Source: Ananas comosus | Taxonomy: Eukaryota > Streptophyta > Magnoliopsida > Poales > Bromeliaceae | DNA length: 64,000 bases | NCBI RefSeq assembly: GCF_001540865.1 | Contig: NC_033639.1 | Location: 6,916,304-6,980,303, forward strand | Reading direction: 5' to 3' | Notes under the pieces: model-generated | Seen by the model: the letters and a program-made list of their open reading frames with translations, nothing else | Databases searched by the model: none | Told to the model about the DNA's origin: nothing | Shown here: positions 11,333 to 23,176 of the stretch, piece by piece | Position numbering within the stretch: position 1 is the first letter of the stretch | How the letters are laid out: the number at the start of each line of letters is the position of its first letter | Program-made: the position numbers and the translations under genes

Positions 11333-12821
11333 ACCACTGTACCAACAAAGAGCCACATACGTATATACAGTACATAATCCTCGTCTAAAGTAGAAATGTC
11401 CATTAAGAAGCATCACGTGTGACATACTCCACATTGTACGAATGTTGGAACCAGGGTTAATTACACCAGTAGTCCCCAACCTTTCCACCAATTTTTACTT
11501 GGGTCCTCAACTTTTTTTTTTTTAAATTACGTTCCTAATCTCTTGATTTCATTTCAATTAAGTTCCGGTCGTTAGATAGGTGTTAAAATTGACGAAAAAT
11601 ATCACGTCAGCACCATGTCAGCGCCACGGAAGTGTTGTGTTAGCGGATTGCACAAAAAAAAAAAGATTGGGGTCCAAATTGAAAAACCGTGCAAAGGTTG
11701 GGGACTAGTGGTGTAATTAATCTATTAAATTTATAAATTCAAATCAAGATTTTTAATTTAAGATTTAAATTTTAAATTTAAATTTTGATTTTGTATTCAA
11801 ATTTAAATTAGAATTCAAATTCCGATTTTGTATTTAATTTTAAATTTTTAATTTTAAATTCAAATTCGCACTTCGAATTCTAAATTCTAATTTAATTTCA
11901 AACTCGATTTGAAATTTTAAATTCAAAATGTGAATTTGAATTCGAAGTTTAAATTCAAGTTTAGAATTGAAATCAAATCTTAAATTCAAATTTAAATTTT
12001 GAATTCAAATTTAAAATTTAAAATCAAAATTTTGAATATGATTTTAAATTTAAATTTCGGTTTCANACCACTGTACCAACAAAGAGCCACATACGTATAT
12101 ACAGTACATAATCCTCGTCTAAAGTAGAAATGTCCATTAAGAAGCATCACGTGTGACATACTCCACATCGTACGAATGTTGGAACCAGGGTTAATTACAC
12201 CATTAGTCCTCAACCTTTCCACCAATTTTTACCGGGATTCCCAACCCTTTTTTTTTACAATTAAGTTTCTAATCTCTTGATTTCATTTCAATTAAAGTTC
12301 CAGCAGTTAGATAGGTGTTAAAATTGACGAAAAATACCACGTCAGCACCATGTCAGCGCGATGGAGATGTTGTGTCAGCGGATTGCAAAAAAAACAAACA
12401 GATTGGGATCCAAATTGAAAAACTGTGCAAAGGTTGGGGACTAGTGGTGTAATTAACATATTAAATTTATAAATTCAAAACAAGATTTTTAATTTAAGAT
12501 TTAAATTTTAAATTTTAAATTTTGATTTTAGATTCAAATTTAAATTAGAATTCAAATTCCGATTTTGTATTTAATTTTTAATTTTTAATTTTAAATTCAA
12601 ATTCGCACTTCGAATTCTAAATTCTAATTTAATTTCAAACTCGATTTGAGATTTTAAATTCAAAATGTGAATTTGAATTCGAAGTTTAAATTCAAGTTTA
12701 GAATTGAAATCAAATCTTAAATTCAAATTTAAATTTTGAATTCAAATTTAAAATTTAAAATCAAAATTTTGAATATGATTTTAAATTTAAATTCAGATTT
12801 TAAATTTAAATTTCGGTTTCA
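11333..12821. repeat. ~735/755-bp direct duplication joined by a single N
   Basis: ACCACTGTACCAACAAAGAG begins both 11333 and 12067, directly after the N at 12066. Similarity continues to 12065 and about 12821, ending at 'AATTTCGGTTTCA'. The copies differ by substitutions and by an approximately 22-bp indel near 12790. Each copy includes flanking DNA plus the left part of the MULE at 11454, so the unit is not a transposon by itself. Two alleles joined by the assembler would explain it. Confidence 0.82.
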
Positions 12822-13270
12822 AAACTTTCATTTTAAATGTAAATTGAAATATCAATATCAAAATCAAAATCAAAATTTTAAGTTTGAATTCAAAATTTAG
12901 ATTCAATTAAAAATTTAAATTTAAAATTTGAATTTTAATTTAGTTTTAAATTTAAATTTAAAATTCTAATTTCTCGTTAGTTTAAAATTTTAATTTTAAT
13001 ATTATTTTTGATTTTAAATTTAAAATTTTGAATTTTTATTTTTAGGGAATAAAGTGAAAAATGTGCAAAGTTTATGGGCCTAAATTAACATGCAAAAGTA
13101 TCCCAAATAGGCGCTGACGTGACGATTCCGTTAATTTTAATAGTTTTTTTAACGGTTCGGACCTAATTGTAATAAAATCAAAAAATTAGAGACTCAATTA
13201 CAAAAAAAAAAGGTTGGGGACCCAAGTGAAAATTGGTGGATAGGTTGGGGACTACTAGTGTAATTAACCC
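11454..13270. mobile_element. MULE-like element with AAATTT-rich core (left part present twice)
   Basis: The termini GGGTTAATTACACCAGTAGT and ACTACTAGTGTAATTAACCC belong to inverted repeats that extend about 120 bp ('CCCCAACCTTTCCACCAATTT' and its complement). Flanks GTTGGAACCA (11444-11453) and GTTGTAACCA (13271-13280) match at 9 of 10 positions, as expected for a 9-10-bp MULE target duplication. The core is low-complexity A/T. Because of the N-joined duplication, the true element is probably about 1.1 kb (12187-13270). Confidence 0.72.
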
Positions 13271-13589
13271 GTTGTAACCAATTAATTAACCTGTAGTTGG
13301 CCTTTAATTTTGAATTTTTTTTTCATTTTTTTTTACTAAAATAAAAGAGTAAACTTTACTTTGTACACTTAATTATTTTATCATATATATTTTGTGATTC
13401 AAAAAATTATATTAAATATTGTGAGATTTTATTTTTGCTTCACTGCCATGACCTACTGCAAAATAAGATAACAATGTATTATATATATTTTTTAATAAAT
13501 CGCGTATAGTATAAAATAATATTTTATCACCGATCTTATTAATCTTTACTTTATCACTCTATGTTTTGAAAAAATTATTACTTTAGTAT

Positions 13590-13625
13590 TCAGTTTGACA
13601 ATATATATATATATATATATATATA
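13590..13625. repeat. (TA)n microsatellite
   Basis: An uninterrupted TA run, followed at 13640 by a short (AAAT)n run. Confidence 0.85.
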
Positions 13626-14135
13626 GGTTCTCACGGTATAAATAAATAAATAAATAAGACTACAGGGTGACAAAATAAAGCATTAAAATATATGGAGGCA
13701 AATTGCAGTTTACTCAAAATAAATTTGCATAATTTATTCCCTCAAAATCCTGATTAAAAATTACTAGGCACACCAATTTCGTCCCAATTCTTTTTTGAGA
13801 AATGATTCGGTACATTCTTTTAAAAAAAATAAAAAAGATCTTAACCGTTGATTAATAGAGGGTAAAAATATAACTTTAATACTTAGCATGTAAAAGGATT
13901 ATTTTATTCAAGGTTAGTTTGGTAATTAAATAATACATTAATTTAAATTATAGAAATTTTAAAAATAGTTTTATTTCTAAATATGATGAATTTAAATTTT
14001 AAAAATTAAATATTTAAAATTTAAAAGTGAAATTTAAATTAGAGGAATCATATTACTATTTAAAAACTAAAATTCTACCAAGATTTAAAATACAGTTTAT
14101 TCGCACCAGTTTAAAACGTAATGCATAAAAAACTT

Positions 14136-14318
14136 AGNTTTTTTTTTTCTTTTTTTTTCTTTTTTTTTTTGAGAGATAGGTAGCACGCTATTTGTTTCGT
14201 TTCGTTTATTTCCTTTAGAAATAAACTTAGCTGGAAATATAAATCAAATAGGATTCGAACTTGGGACCTCGGGTACCAACCATGCATCAAGTCTTTTGTC
14301 ATTTGCTCTAGAAATGAT
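14136..14318 (-). mobile_element. tRNA-derived SINE
   Basis: On the minus strand: A-box-like CTAGAGCAAATGACAAAAGA, B-box AGTTCGAATCCTATTTG, family body with a CGAAACGAAACAAATAG variant, then a long A-rich tail (T runs 14139-14170) that contains the N at 14138. Confidence 0.75.
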
Positions 14319-14445
14319 CGGTACTTTTACTTGAGTGTTATTTTGGACCTTAAACTTTTTTAGTTTGGCGTTCAATATCCCGATCTTTTAAAAGTGTTTC
14401 ACACGACTTCTTCTTGTCGTAGAGTTATGGTTGGCATCTGTCTAT

Positions 14446-14973
14446 TAGGGGTGTCAACGAGCTAGACACGAGCGAACTGAGGCCGGCTCTTGTTCGGCTC
14501 GTTTCATAAACGAGCCGGATACGAGCTGGCTCGTTAAAGTATTGAGTTGAAAAATTCAGTCTGTGTTCGGCTGCCGAACAGGAGTTGGCTTATGAATAAC
14601 AAGTTAAAAGAATTATGAAGGATATGTATAAAAGATAAATTTATAAAATTTTATCCATTTGACTTTGATCAAATAGTTGAAACCTTATATATAAATTAAA
14701 TGACCTGTTTATAATTCAGTTATGCTTTATATTTAGGTTAAGCTAAAAACTAATTATATATTTATATATACATAAATATAAATATATGTATTTAAGCTAT
14801 TATCGAGCCGAACTCAAGCAAACTAATCCTAGCTCGTGTTTGACTCGTTTATTAAACAAACTGAAAAATTCAGCTCGTGTTCAGCTCGTTTAGTAAACGA
14901 GTGATCGATCTCGAGCTCATTTCGAGCTGAACACGAGCTGACTCACGAACAACGAGCTGAATTGCCACCCCTA
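14446..14973. mobile_element. hAT-type MITE
   Basis: Termini TAGGGGTGTCAACGAGCT and its imperfect complement ending …TTGCCACCCCTA, the usual form of non-autonomous plant hAT elements. Subterminal GCTCGTTTA(A)TAAACGAGC words are repeated at both ends. Flanking octamers CTGTCTAT and TTGTATAT match at 6 of 8, consistent with an aged 8-bp target duplication. The core is AT-rich and non-coding. Confidence 0.72.
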
Positions 14974-15779
14974 TTGTATATTAGTGCACCATGGATATTC
15001 TAAAGTTATACTCTTTGGGTGATCAATTGGACAGGTATATAAAATAATATCAATAGAAAATAGTTGGCTTTGCATGGATGTACAGATGAGATTAATAATA
15101 AATAAATGATAAAATTGAATTATAAAACGAGACAAATAGTGGTAATGCATCATAAATTTTTGTCTACCTGTGATAAGAATAAGGACCAAAATGAAATACT
15201 GTTAAAGATTTAGTATACCAAATTTTAAACTAAAAAACTAAAATAGACAATGATGCATGTGAGGCTACACAACTCAGGTGCAGATGTAAGGAATCATTAA
15301 GATGTCGTGAGTATTTTACACTATGAGAAACATCCTACAGTTGTAATAGAAATGCACTTCTAAAAATGCATGAAATTTAGGTAAAATCGTATATAACTTA
15401 TCTGAACTATATTTGATCATTTTAAATCAGCTAAACCACCTTTCAAATTTTTGATTTTGCTTTTCAATCTTTCAATTTGTTTGATTTGGGTCAGTCAATG
15501 ACATTTTGACTTTAAAATTTGAATACATAATTTATCTTTATAGATTTAGTTAATATAGTTCATGCAATTCTTGCAACTATAAATTTATTAACGCAAGAAA
15601 TTAGCTTAAAAATTAAAGTTAAAGTGTTGTTGATAGACTCAAATCAAACAAATTGAAAAATTGAATAGTAAAATTAAATTTTTGATAGGTCGGATGGTAA
15701 ATTCAAAATGAGTCATTGTTCAGAAAAATTATATAGATTTGACCTGAAATTTATGATCCTAGCTAAGACCGGCTATCTA

Positions 15780-16262
15780 TCTCACTGTTCGTGAGCCGGC
15801 CAGCTCGTTTTCCGCTTGAAACGAGTGCGAGATCGATCGCTCGTTTAAATAAGCAAGCCGACCACAAGCTGAATTTAGCTCAAAATCTTAATGAGCGAAA
15901 CAATACCCGGTGTCAGCTTGCTAGTGTTCGACTAAATATAGCTCAAATATTTATATATATATATTACAAGTTTTTACTATTTAGATTTTAATTATAAAAA
16001 GACATATTTTATAAATTTTAATTATCAGCTTAAAGCTTTAATTTTTTAAGTTTCTTTCAACTATTCAACTAGAAGTAAGCCTGAAAATTTAATTTGTTGT
16101 TCGCGAGCCAGCTCGTGTTCGACTCGTTAATAAACAAGCCGAACACGAGCTAGACTTTTTAGCTCGATATTTTTAATGAGCTAGCTCATGTTCTGCTCGT
16201 TTAATAAACAAACGAACACGAGCCGGTCCCAGCTCACTCGTGTTTGACTCCTCGACCCACCG
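15780..16262. mobile_element. Relative of the hAT MITE, termini lost
   Basis: It carries the same alternating GAGCCGGCCAGCTCG, GCTCGTTTAA and AACAAGCCGAACACGAGC words as 14446-14973 at both sides of an AT-rich core, but I see no clean terminal repeat or target duplication. Confidence 0.5.
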
Positions 16263-16834
16263 AATCCTATCTAAATATAAAATGCATGCATAGATGTGTC
16301 CTTATCAGGCAGAAGAATGGAGAAGATTGAATAGGCTTTTAGTTGCAGCATTGATTCTCCTGCTACCCCATTAATGACATGGTCAACAAACTTAAGCAAA
16401 CATGGGACCTGTTCAGGTACAACTACATACACTTTTATTATGGTGTTAGTTGAGAAATAAAATGGAATTATAAAGAAATATATATAAATCTCTACGGAAT
16501 TCTTTTTCCCAGGGCCCTTTTCTCAGAAGCGGCGTTAATGATCTACAAGTTTGAGATTTGATTCATTCGCAAGTGCAGGGGAAAGTTGTCGTATAATTTT
16601 CTTTTTTTAGTGGGTTGCAGAACATATCTAATTTTACTTTGCACTGGACCATTTTTAATTGATTATGTGTTTTTTTCTTCTTTCTTTATTTTTTTTGATA
16701 AATTTTAAATACTATCCGTGTGGTTTCACGTTTTCTCATTTTAGTACCATATAATTTTATTTTTCTGTTTTCGTTAGCACTTTCATTAACTCTTCATTAA
16801 ATTATATACAAAAACATTCAGATTACTATAGAGA

Positions 16835-17085
16835 GTAGAGCTATTATACTATCGGAAGCATAGAAGATCTGGTGCTTCTGACCTTTTGGCTCTTAGATCA
16901 GCCTCCTTTAATTATTTCTAACCTTTAAATTAATGCTATTATCCTGTGGGGGACTACTCAACTCTAGGGATACTACTCAACCCAAAAGGGGACTGCAATC
17001 ATCCCAACCATACAATTCTTGATCCAAGAGTCAAAAAGTTGGAAGCATCAAATTTTCTATTCTTCCAATAGCATAGTAGCTCTAC
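16835..17085. mobile_element. MITE, GTAGAGCTAC family (uninterrupted copy)
   Basis: GTAGAGCTATTATACTATCG at the left and ATAGCATAGTAGCTCTAC at the right. It is the uninterrupted counterpart of 20055-20547. Confidence 0.75.
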
Positions 17086-17091
17086 ACTATT

Positions 17092-17130
<39 letters not shown>

Positions 17131-17134
<4 letters not shown>

Positions 17135-19515
17135 AGATTTGTGTGCCATTAGGAATATAGAGGCCTCTGTGCTCTTAATTTGTTTTCGATGATTAGAGTT
17201 CCTAATCGACTATATTAAACTTGATCTAGCGTATTTAAAATATTTAGAAAATAAATTTTGTGATTTTTCGATATCATTTATCTAGTGATCGAATGAGTTC
17301 AAAATTAATAATTTTTAATAGTCGATGTATGCCGTTTGCAAGTTTAACGGTATAAAAATGTAGTATCCCTGGTGTTCTGTAGCCGTGAGATTTCAGCATC
17401 TGAGGCTTGTCGACACATCTGGAGAGTGACGGGAAGTCCGAGTCGTTTTGACGTGAAATAGACGCAAAACGGACTCAGTGTGACGCGAGAGCAGGAATTT
17501 AGCACTGAAATCTGTAAATTGCAGGTTGTCAACATTGATTATCGGTACCACACAGGGGAGTACCGATACCCCAGTCTAATTTTTTGATTTCTTCTCTCAG
17601 GTTGCGAAGGCTGATGCGGGGTACCGGTATGGCATCGGCCTGGTACCGGTACTCCAGGGTAGGTGAGGGGCCTTTTGGTCTTTTGATGCCTCGATCATTT
17701 CACCCTTATCTCCCACCGCTTATAAAGGATAGAGGATCTGAGTGAGAGCTACTGTTTGCTCTTCCCTCTCTGTCTCTAGATTGAAGCCGTGCGCTTGGTG
17801 GAGGTTGCGGTTGGAGCTCGAATCGACGTCGACTTCGCGGCGGGGAACCGTTTGGGCACACGAGCTTCGTAGTTGCATCGTTGGGAGGCTGGGCGAGCGC
17901 GTGGTTCCTTTCCTGTCGACTTCTCGTCGGAGTTGGATTAGCTTTCAAGGTGGATTAAAGTTTACCGAATTCTTCAGATTTCCTCCTAAGTCTAGTTTGT
18001 TGTCAGTATGTATTTTTGGTTTCGTATATCATGTCTAGTAACTCGATTCGTCGATTTGCATTGTTCTTAAATGAAATCTAAATTGGAGCTTTAGTTTATT
18101 ATACATGTTGGGCTTGGAATTGACTTAGGAGAAAACTATAGTTTCTATACTGTCATTTTCTGAAAACTAGCAGATTTAGCTTTAGGAGCTGTAGTTTGTT
18201 TGTATCGTCGTAGTTTGTAGGCGGTAGTACCCAGAATAGTGTATAATGAATTTACGCTCATGTTAGGATGCCGAGTTTATTTTTACAGTAGTGTATAGAC
18301 TGTTCCGGACTGTCGGGTACCGTTGTGGTTGACAGTGGACCCAGATTTCTGTATTTTGCACCAGATTGTGCCGAGAGCACGTGAGTTATGGTTGTTAGAC
18401 TAGTTAGCCCCTTCTGCTACTGACTATAACCTATGAGAGCCTGATTAAGCTCGGCAGAGATACGCTTGCATACTCGGTTGGGTAGCGCCTACAAGTGCCA
18501 CTCCGGAGTCGGGTTTTGTACTTTTGCGTTGTTGTCGTTTGTGTCTTGGTTGGACTCGCTCTCCACTGACGACCCAGCGTGGTGATAGTTAGTGTAGCTT
18601 CGACAGGCGGGACGGGTGTGTTCATAGTTCCTAATGAAATTGGGTTAAAGATTGCATTTTTCTACAAATAGTTAGAGTTAGATCGTAATAGTATAGTGGC
18701 ATATAGCTGTAGAATTGTTCCAGCTTTCTTTACTATTCTTGAGCATACTTCTGTAGACTTAGTGGGTGAACCGTTGAGGTCGGTAGCAGTACCCACTGAG
18801 GACTACTCCTTTTTACAGTAGTTTTCGCACCCAGTTGTTGGCCCCTTTTTATAGAGCCATCTTCTTTGGCTGCTGCTGTTGCAGATTCTTATCATGGAAA
18901 GGGAGTCACAAGCTAGATCCCTTTCAGTTTTGTTGCTGCTTTAGAGGAGTACCAGCTACAGATAGTTTTGAATTTTTGGGCCATGTACATACTGATGTTT
19001 TATTCTTGCTGGAGCGAGTGATGTTGTATTTGGAGACTATGTATGTATAGTGAACCCGATATTTATTTATATATGTTTACCGTTCTGTTAGCAGCTCTAT
19101 ACTACTGGTTGTAGTTTTGTATGATTGCAGATACAGATACAGTTATCGCTTCGTATATAGAAAATTTTTTTTTGTATTCGGCAGATTTGTCAGCGTGTCC
19201 GGAAAAACGAGTAATCCGTGGCGTGACAAAAAATATTCAAATCTGATAAAATTTTGATAAAAAATTCTTTATACTATCTACTATAAAATTAATATCTATG
19301 ATCGAAAATTTTAATACTATATTATATTTTTTTATGAGATTTTTATTTTCAACTATTGATTTTAAGTCCTTTTGATCACTAGGTAAATGATATTAAAAAA
19401 CTACAAAATTTATTTTCTGAACATTTCAAATATGTTAGATCAAATTTAACAGAGTTGATACTTGATTTGGAAGTTCCATTAATAAAAACGATTTAGGAAC
19501 ACGAAAATCTCCGTA
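17131..19515. mobile_element. Foldback MITE split by a solo LTR
   Basis: Left end 'GATTTGTGTGCCATTAGGAATA', right end 'CTCCTAATAGCACACAAGTCC'. Without the solo LTR and its 5-bp duplication the element is about 510 bp and aligns with 20578-21120. Confidence 0.72.
17359..19228. mobile_element. Solo LTR, 1870 bp
   Basis: It begins TGTAGTATCCCTGG and ends ACGAGTAATCCGTGGCGTGACA, with TG…CA ends and no internal retrotransposon region. It is flanked by AAAAA on both sides (17354-17358; 19229-19233), and the empty site near 20815 has a single AAAAA. It shares many blocks with the solo LTR at 32578-34994 ('GAGATACGCT(T)GCATACTCGGTTGGGTAG', 'GTGCCGAG.GCACGTG'). Long LTRs of about 2 kb suggest a Ty3/gypsy Del/Tekay-like source. 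Open frames inside it are not genes. Confidence 0.88.
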
Positions 19516-19521
19516 CTCCTA

Positions 19522-19535
19522 ATAGCACACAAGTC

Positions 19536-19596
<61 letters not shown>
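19522..19596. repeat. (CT)n(TA)n microsatellite ending at an N
   Basis: About 17 CT units and then TA units run into the N at 19597. Confidence 0.9.
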
Positions 19597-19630
19597 NCAA
19601 CTTAGTCATTTTTGGCTAAGTTGGAGGTAT

Positions 19631-19671
19631 TTGTATTGGACACGGTGAATCATTCACCGTGTCCAATACAA
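19631..19671. repeat. Perfect 41-bp palindrome (20-bp arms, 1-nt loop)
   Basis: The left arm reads TTGTATTGGACACGGTGAAT, followed by C and then its exact reverse complement. The core GACACGGTGAAT is shared, with one change, with the next hairpin. Confidence 0.95.
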
Positions 19672-19681
19672 AAACCTTGTA

Positions 19682-19712
19682 TTGAACACGGTGAATGGTT
19701 CACCGTGTTCAA
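19682..19712. repeat. Second hairpin with the CACGGTGAA core (14-bp arms, 3-nt loop)
   Basis: TTGAACACGGTGAA, loop TGG, then the exact complement. It lies 10 bp after the first palindrome, so two stem-loops with nearly the same stem sit side by side. Confidence 0.93.
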
Positions 19713-20054
19713 CTTAAACACATAGCCCAGCCCCGCCCACGTGGCGCTGACGTGGCGCTTGCGTGGCGGGGCCAGGGCCATTTTTGTAAATAAAATTTTG
19801 ACAGGGCTAATTTAAAAAAAAAAATTGTCAGGGGGCTATTTGCAAAAAAAGCCCTGCACTGGACCATTTTTAATTGATTATGTGTTTTTTTTTCCTTCTT
19901 TCTTTTCTTTTTCGGTAAATTTTAAATTCAATCCGTGTGGTTTCACGTTTTCTCATTTTAGTACCATATAATTTTATTTTTCTGTTTTCGTCAGCACTTT
20001 CATTAACGACTCTTCGTTAAATTATATATAAAAACATTCAGATTACTATAGAGA

Positions 20055-20547
20055 GTAGAGTTATTATACTATTGGAAGCATAGAAGATCTGGTGCTTCTA
20101 ACTTTTTGGCCCTTAGATCGGCCTCCTTTAATTATTTCTAATCTTTGAATTAATACTATTATCCTGTGGGGGACCACTCAACTCTAAAGGTACCGTTTGG
20201 TTCGGGTATAAGCAAGAGCTAGCTATTACAGGGATAGGTACAAGTATGAGAATAAGAAAAATAGTGTTTGGATGAAAATTGGGTTGTTTCCGGGGATAAG
20301 AATAATTTTAGATAGTTTTTTATAGAAAATAAAGGTGTTGGTGGGAATAACCGAGAACTACTATTTTCGGATAAAAAATTAGCATTTGGATATAAAGGGA
20401 GGGATAAGGGCTTATTCCTATCCCTATCCCCTAACCAAACGCTGCCAAAGGGAACTGCAATCATCCCAACCGTACAATTCTTGATCCAAGAGTCAAAAAG
20501 TTGGAAGCATCAAATTTTCTATTCTTCCAATAGTATAGTAGCTCTAC
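20055..20547. mobile_element. MITE, GTAGAGCTAC family, with nested Tourist-like MITE
   Basis: Ends GTAGAGTTATTATACTATTG and TAGTATAGTAGCTCTAC. The body is interrupted by 20189-20446; removing that restores colinearity with 16835-17085. Confidence 0.75.
20189..20446. mobile_element. Tourist-like MITE, 258 bp
   Basis: Termini GGTACCGTTTGGTTCGGG and CCTAACCAAACGCTGCC are imperfect inverted repeats with the Tourist 'TTTGGTT/AACCAAA' core, flanked by AAA. Subterminal 'GGGATAGG…CCTATCCC' words add to the fold. It is absent from the duplicate copy near 16960. Confidence 0.8.
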
Positions 20548-20577
20548 ACTATTTATATATATAGAGAGAGAGAGAGA

Positions 20578-21120
20578 GAAAGATTTGTGTGCTATTAGGA
20601 ATATGGAGGCCTCTGTGCCCTTAATTTGTTTTCAATGATTAAAGTTCCTAATCGACGATCAACTACATTAAACTTGATCAAACGTATTTGAAAATATTTA
20701 GAAAATAAATTTTGTAATTTTTCGATATCATTTATCTAGTGATCGAATGAGTTCAAAATCAATAATTTTTAATAGTTGATGTGTGCCGTTTACAAGTTTA
20801 ACGGTGTAAAAATATTTAAATCTGATAAAATTTTGATAAAAAATTCTTTATACTATCTACTGCAAATTTAATAACTCTGATCGAAAATTTTAATATTATA
20901 TTATAACTTTTTGTGAGATTTTTATTTTCAACTGTTGATTTTAAGTCCTTTTGATCACTAGGTAAATAATATTAAAAAACTATAAAATTTATTTTCTGGA
21001 CATTTCAAATATGTTAGATCAAATTTAACGGAGTCGATGCTCGATTCGAAAGTTTTATTATCGAAAACAACTTAGAAACACGAAAATCTTCGTACTTCTA
21101 ATAACACACAAGTCCTATTC
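20578..21120. mobile_element. Foldback MITE (uninterrupted copy)
   Basis: 'AAGATTTGTGTGCTATTAGG' at the left and 'CTTCTAATAACACACAAGTC' at the right. The interior is an imperfect inverted repeat. It is the counterpart of 17131-19515 without the solo LTR. Confidence 0.72.
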
Positions 21121-21139
21121 TCTCTTTCTATATATAGTT

Positions 21140-22280
21140 TAGTACACAATGAGTAATATTGAAGTCCCCATCTAAATCTAGATAGCTAAAAGGACCTGGC
21201 TGGGTAATCCTAAACCTGAAAAAATAAAATTAAGCCAAGAAAGATTCTCTTAAACTGAAGATTTGCCATTGGATGGAGATTGATGCCTCAAACAAATATT
21301 GCCTAAAGTGATGATGCCAATGTACTTAGAAGAACTGAGATAATGAGATTCTCTTCAAAGCTCTAAGATTTGCCACAATCCTTGTGATAGAAGTACCTGA
21401 AACAAATATGGCCTCACATGTTGATGCAGATCTTATCATAGGATTCCATGATTATTACCAAACACAACCCACACAGATCCATGCCTCCCATTCACCCCCC
21501 ACATCATGCTGCTATGATGCCCTGTGGTGGTCCTCAAAACAAAACCCACCCCATATAACTCCTTGCAGTTAAATAGCTAATGACAAAAGAAACAAAGAGG
21601 CCCAGAGCCCTGGGCAAAACTTGATGAGATGTTCCCACCCATTCACTCACACAACCCCCCCCCCTCCCCCCTCAAAATCACATCCCATCATCCCATGTGA
21701 GTGAGAAAAATATTACATGGACTTGGTCCACTATGTTATCCGTTTCAAATTATGTGAATGATTCGTTATCAGCCAAAAACTTAAAAGCGAATAGAGTCGC
21801 TCACTTTTTAATGTACTCAAAACGAAGAATAGTGAAATAAGAGCAAAATAAAATGAAGTAAGAAGCTTGATATGACTTAAACCTCAAATCTTGCTGGTCT
21901 GATACTATATGCAAAACTCTATCTTATCTCTACTTCAAATTTACAATGTTATCCAAATTCAAAATTTACTTAATTTCTTCGGAGAAGCATTAGAAAAAGA
22001 GAGCAAAAAAAAGAAAAGAAAAATAATTCTCTACTCATGTTTGGACATAGTATTAAAACAAAAAGAAAAGCTTTTCATATTGAAATTGTATTTTCTTTCT
22101 TTCTAATTTTGAAAAAACAAAGTTGCTTGTTATATGAGTTTTATCTTTCTTATTTTCTCTCCTCAACATACATTCAGATTCTATAAAAAATAATAAAATT
22201 CTTTTCTAATTTGCTTTTTATATTTTTTTCTTGTCTCGGCAGAAACCAAAATAGAGATGAGTTGAAAAACAGATTACACT
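21140..22280. other. Low-copy intergenic DNA, nothing recognised
   Basis: There are no transposon ends, and the longest frames are short (62-65 codons) with no domain. A C-rich run lies at 21655-21672. Confidence 0.55.
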
Positions 22281-22412
22281 GACCGTCCCTAGCGCAAGTG
22301 GCAAAAGGGCTTAGTGGTTGATATCCGAGACCTAAGTTCGAATCCTAGTTGATTCACATTTCCGGCTAAGTTTATTTTTAAATGAAATAAACGAAGCGGA
22401 TAGCATGTTACC
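22281..22412 (+). mobile_element. tRNA-derived SINE, clearest promoter boxes, 3' tail lost
   Basis: GACCGTCCCTAGCGCAAGTGG (A-box region) and CTAAGTTCGAATCCTAGTTG (B-box region), then the family body to GATAGCATGTTACC, where it stops without the usual A tail. It lies about 0.9 kb upstream of the receptor-kinase start codon. Confidence 0.8.
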
Positions 22413-22649
22413 GAGTGGTGCACAGCTGACGCGGGGTGAACCGAGTCCACGGAATAATTTCTCCATGTGAAGAGAGGATGAGCACACAAACATTACATTC
22501 TCCTTCTTGTGCTTTTATTACTTCCTATCAGGGTTCATCATTCTCATTTATTAGAGCAGTAGTTCTCCTCCGTAACCCTCCCTTCCCCCAAGGTCAAATC
22601 CCCCCTGGGGCCCAAGTCCTCACCTTCGTGTCCACTTTCCAACAACTAG

Positions 22650-22691
<42 letters not shown>
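22650..22691. repeat. (CT)n microsatellite upstream of the kinase gene
   Basis: About 19 CT units. A second, shorter CT run lies at 23149-23177, within 200 bp of the start codon and probably in the 5' UTR or core promoter, where pyrimidine patches are common in plants. Confidence 0.85.
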
Positions 22692-22695
<4 letters not shown>

Positions 22696-23145
22696 CCCTC
22701 CCTTTTTTTAACACCCCAGCCCGGAAAGATTCAGAAATTCTTGCCTGCACAAGGTGCATTCATTCTTTCTAGTTACAATACTGAAAAATCATCGTCTTAA
22801 GATTAAAATTTAATTCGATAGATGTGATCCACGATACAGATAATCTTTTAGAATATATTACATGGGCCATCAAGAGCATTTGCATTATAGTTCTAGGAAT
22901 AAGAAGCCAAAATTTATGCACCAGGTGCTTGCAAGAGTTTCTCCAGAAAAAGGAATAGATACAAGGTGGGAAAACCATTTTAGTGGGGTATTTTAATCAT
23001 TCCCCTGTTTTTATAACTTCCCCCTAGGGTTAAAATATTCATAGCTTTTGCTCAGACCCAGACACAGTGAAGTCCTTTTGATGAGCTGTGCTCTCAAAAT
23101 TTTTATTTGCTTAAAAACCCCACCCTCTTTTCTCACCCCCATCTC

Positions 23146-23176
<31 letters not shown>

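Larger units (their letters stand above)
19598..19855. mobile_element. Truncated MULE-like fragment carrying two hairpins
   Basis: It starts straight after the N with CAACTTAGTCATTTTTGGCT and contains two perfect hairpins (19631-19671, 19682-19712), a GTGGCGCTGACGTGGCGCTT block and an end resembling the small MULEs ('TTGTCAGGGGGCTATTTGCA'). Only one end is present, so it is probably half of an element lost at the N. Confidence 0.5.
16638..21120. repeat. Duplicated ~1-kb segment; each copy has its own insertion
   Basis: The sequence from CACTGGACCATTTTTAATTG onward occurs at 16639 and again at 19857. It runs through a GTAGAGCTAC MITE and a foldback MITE to the CT/TA run (19520) or 21120. Copy 1 (16638-19520) carries the solo LTR 17359-19228; copy 2 (19857-21120) lacks it. 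Copy 2 carries the Tourist-like MITE 20189-20446; copy 1 lacks it. Each copy therefore serves as the empty site for the other's insertion. The N at 19597 lies between them. Confidence 0.85.

Noticed and set aside
17706..19050. Open frames of 64-98 codons in GC-richer DNA
   Set aside because: They are within the 1.87-kb solo LTR; LTRs of this class have such composition and the related LTR at 32578 does not keep the frames.
22281..22412. Possible tRNA gene (A and B box spacing)
   Set aside because: No cloverleaf or acceptor stem can be formed and the sequence continues into the SINE body found in five other places.
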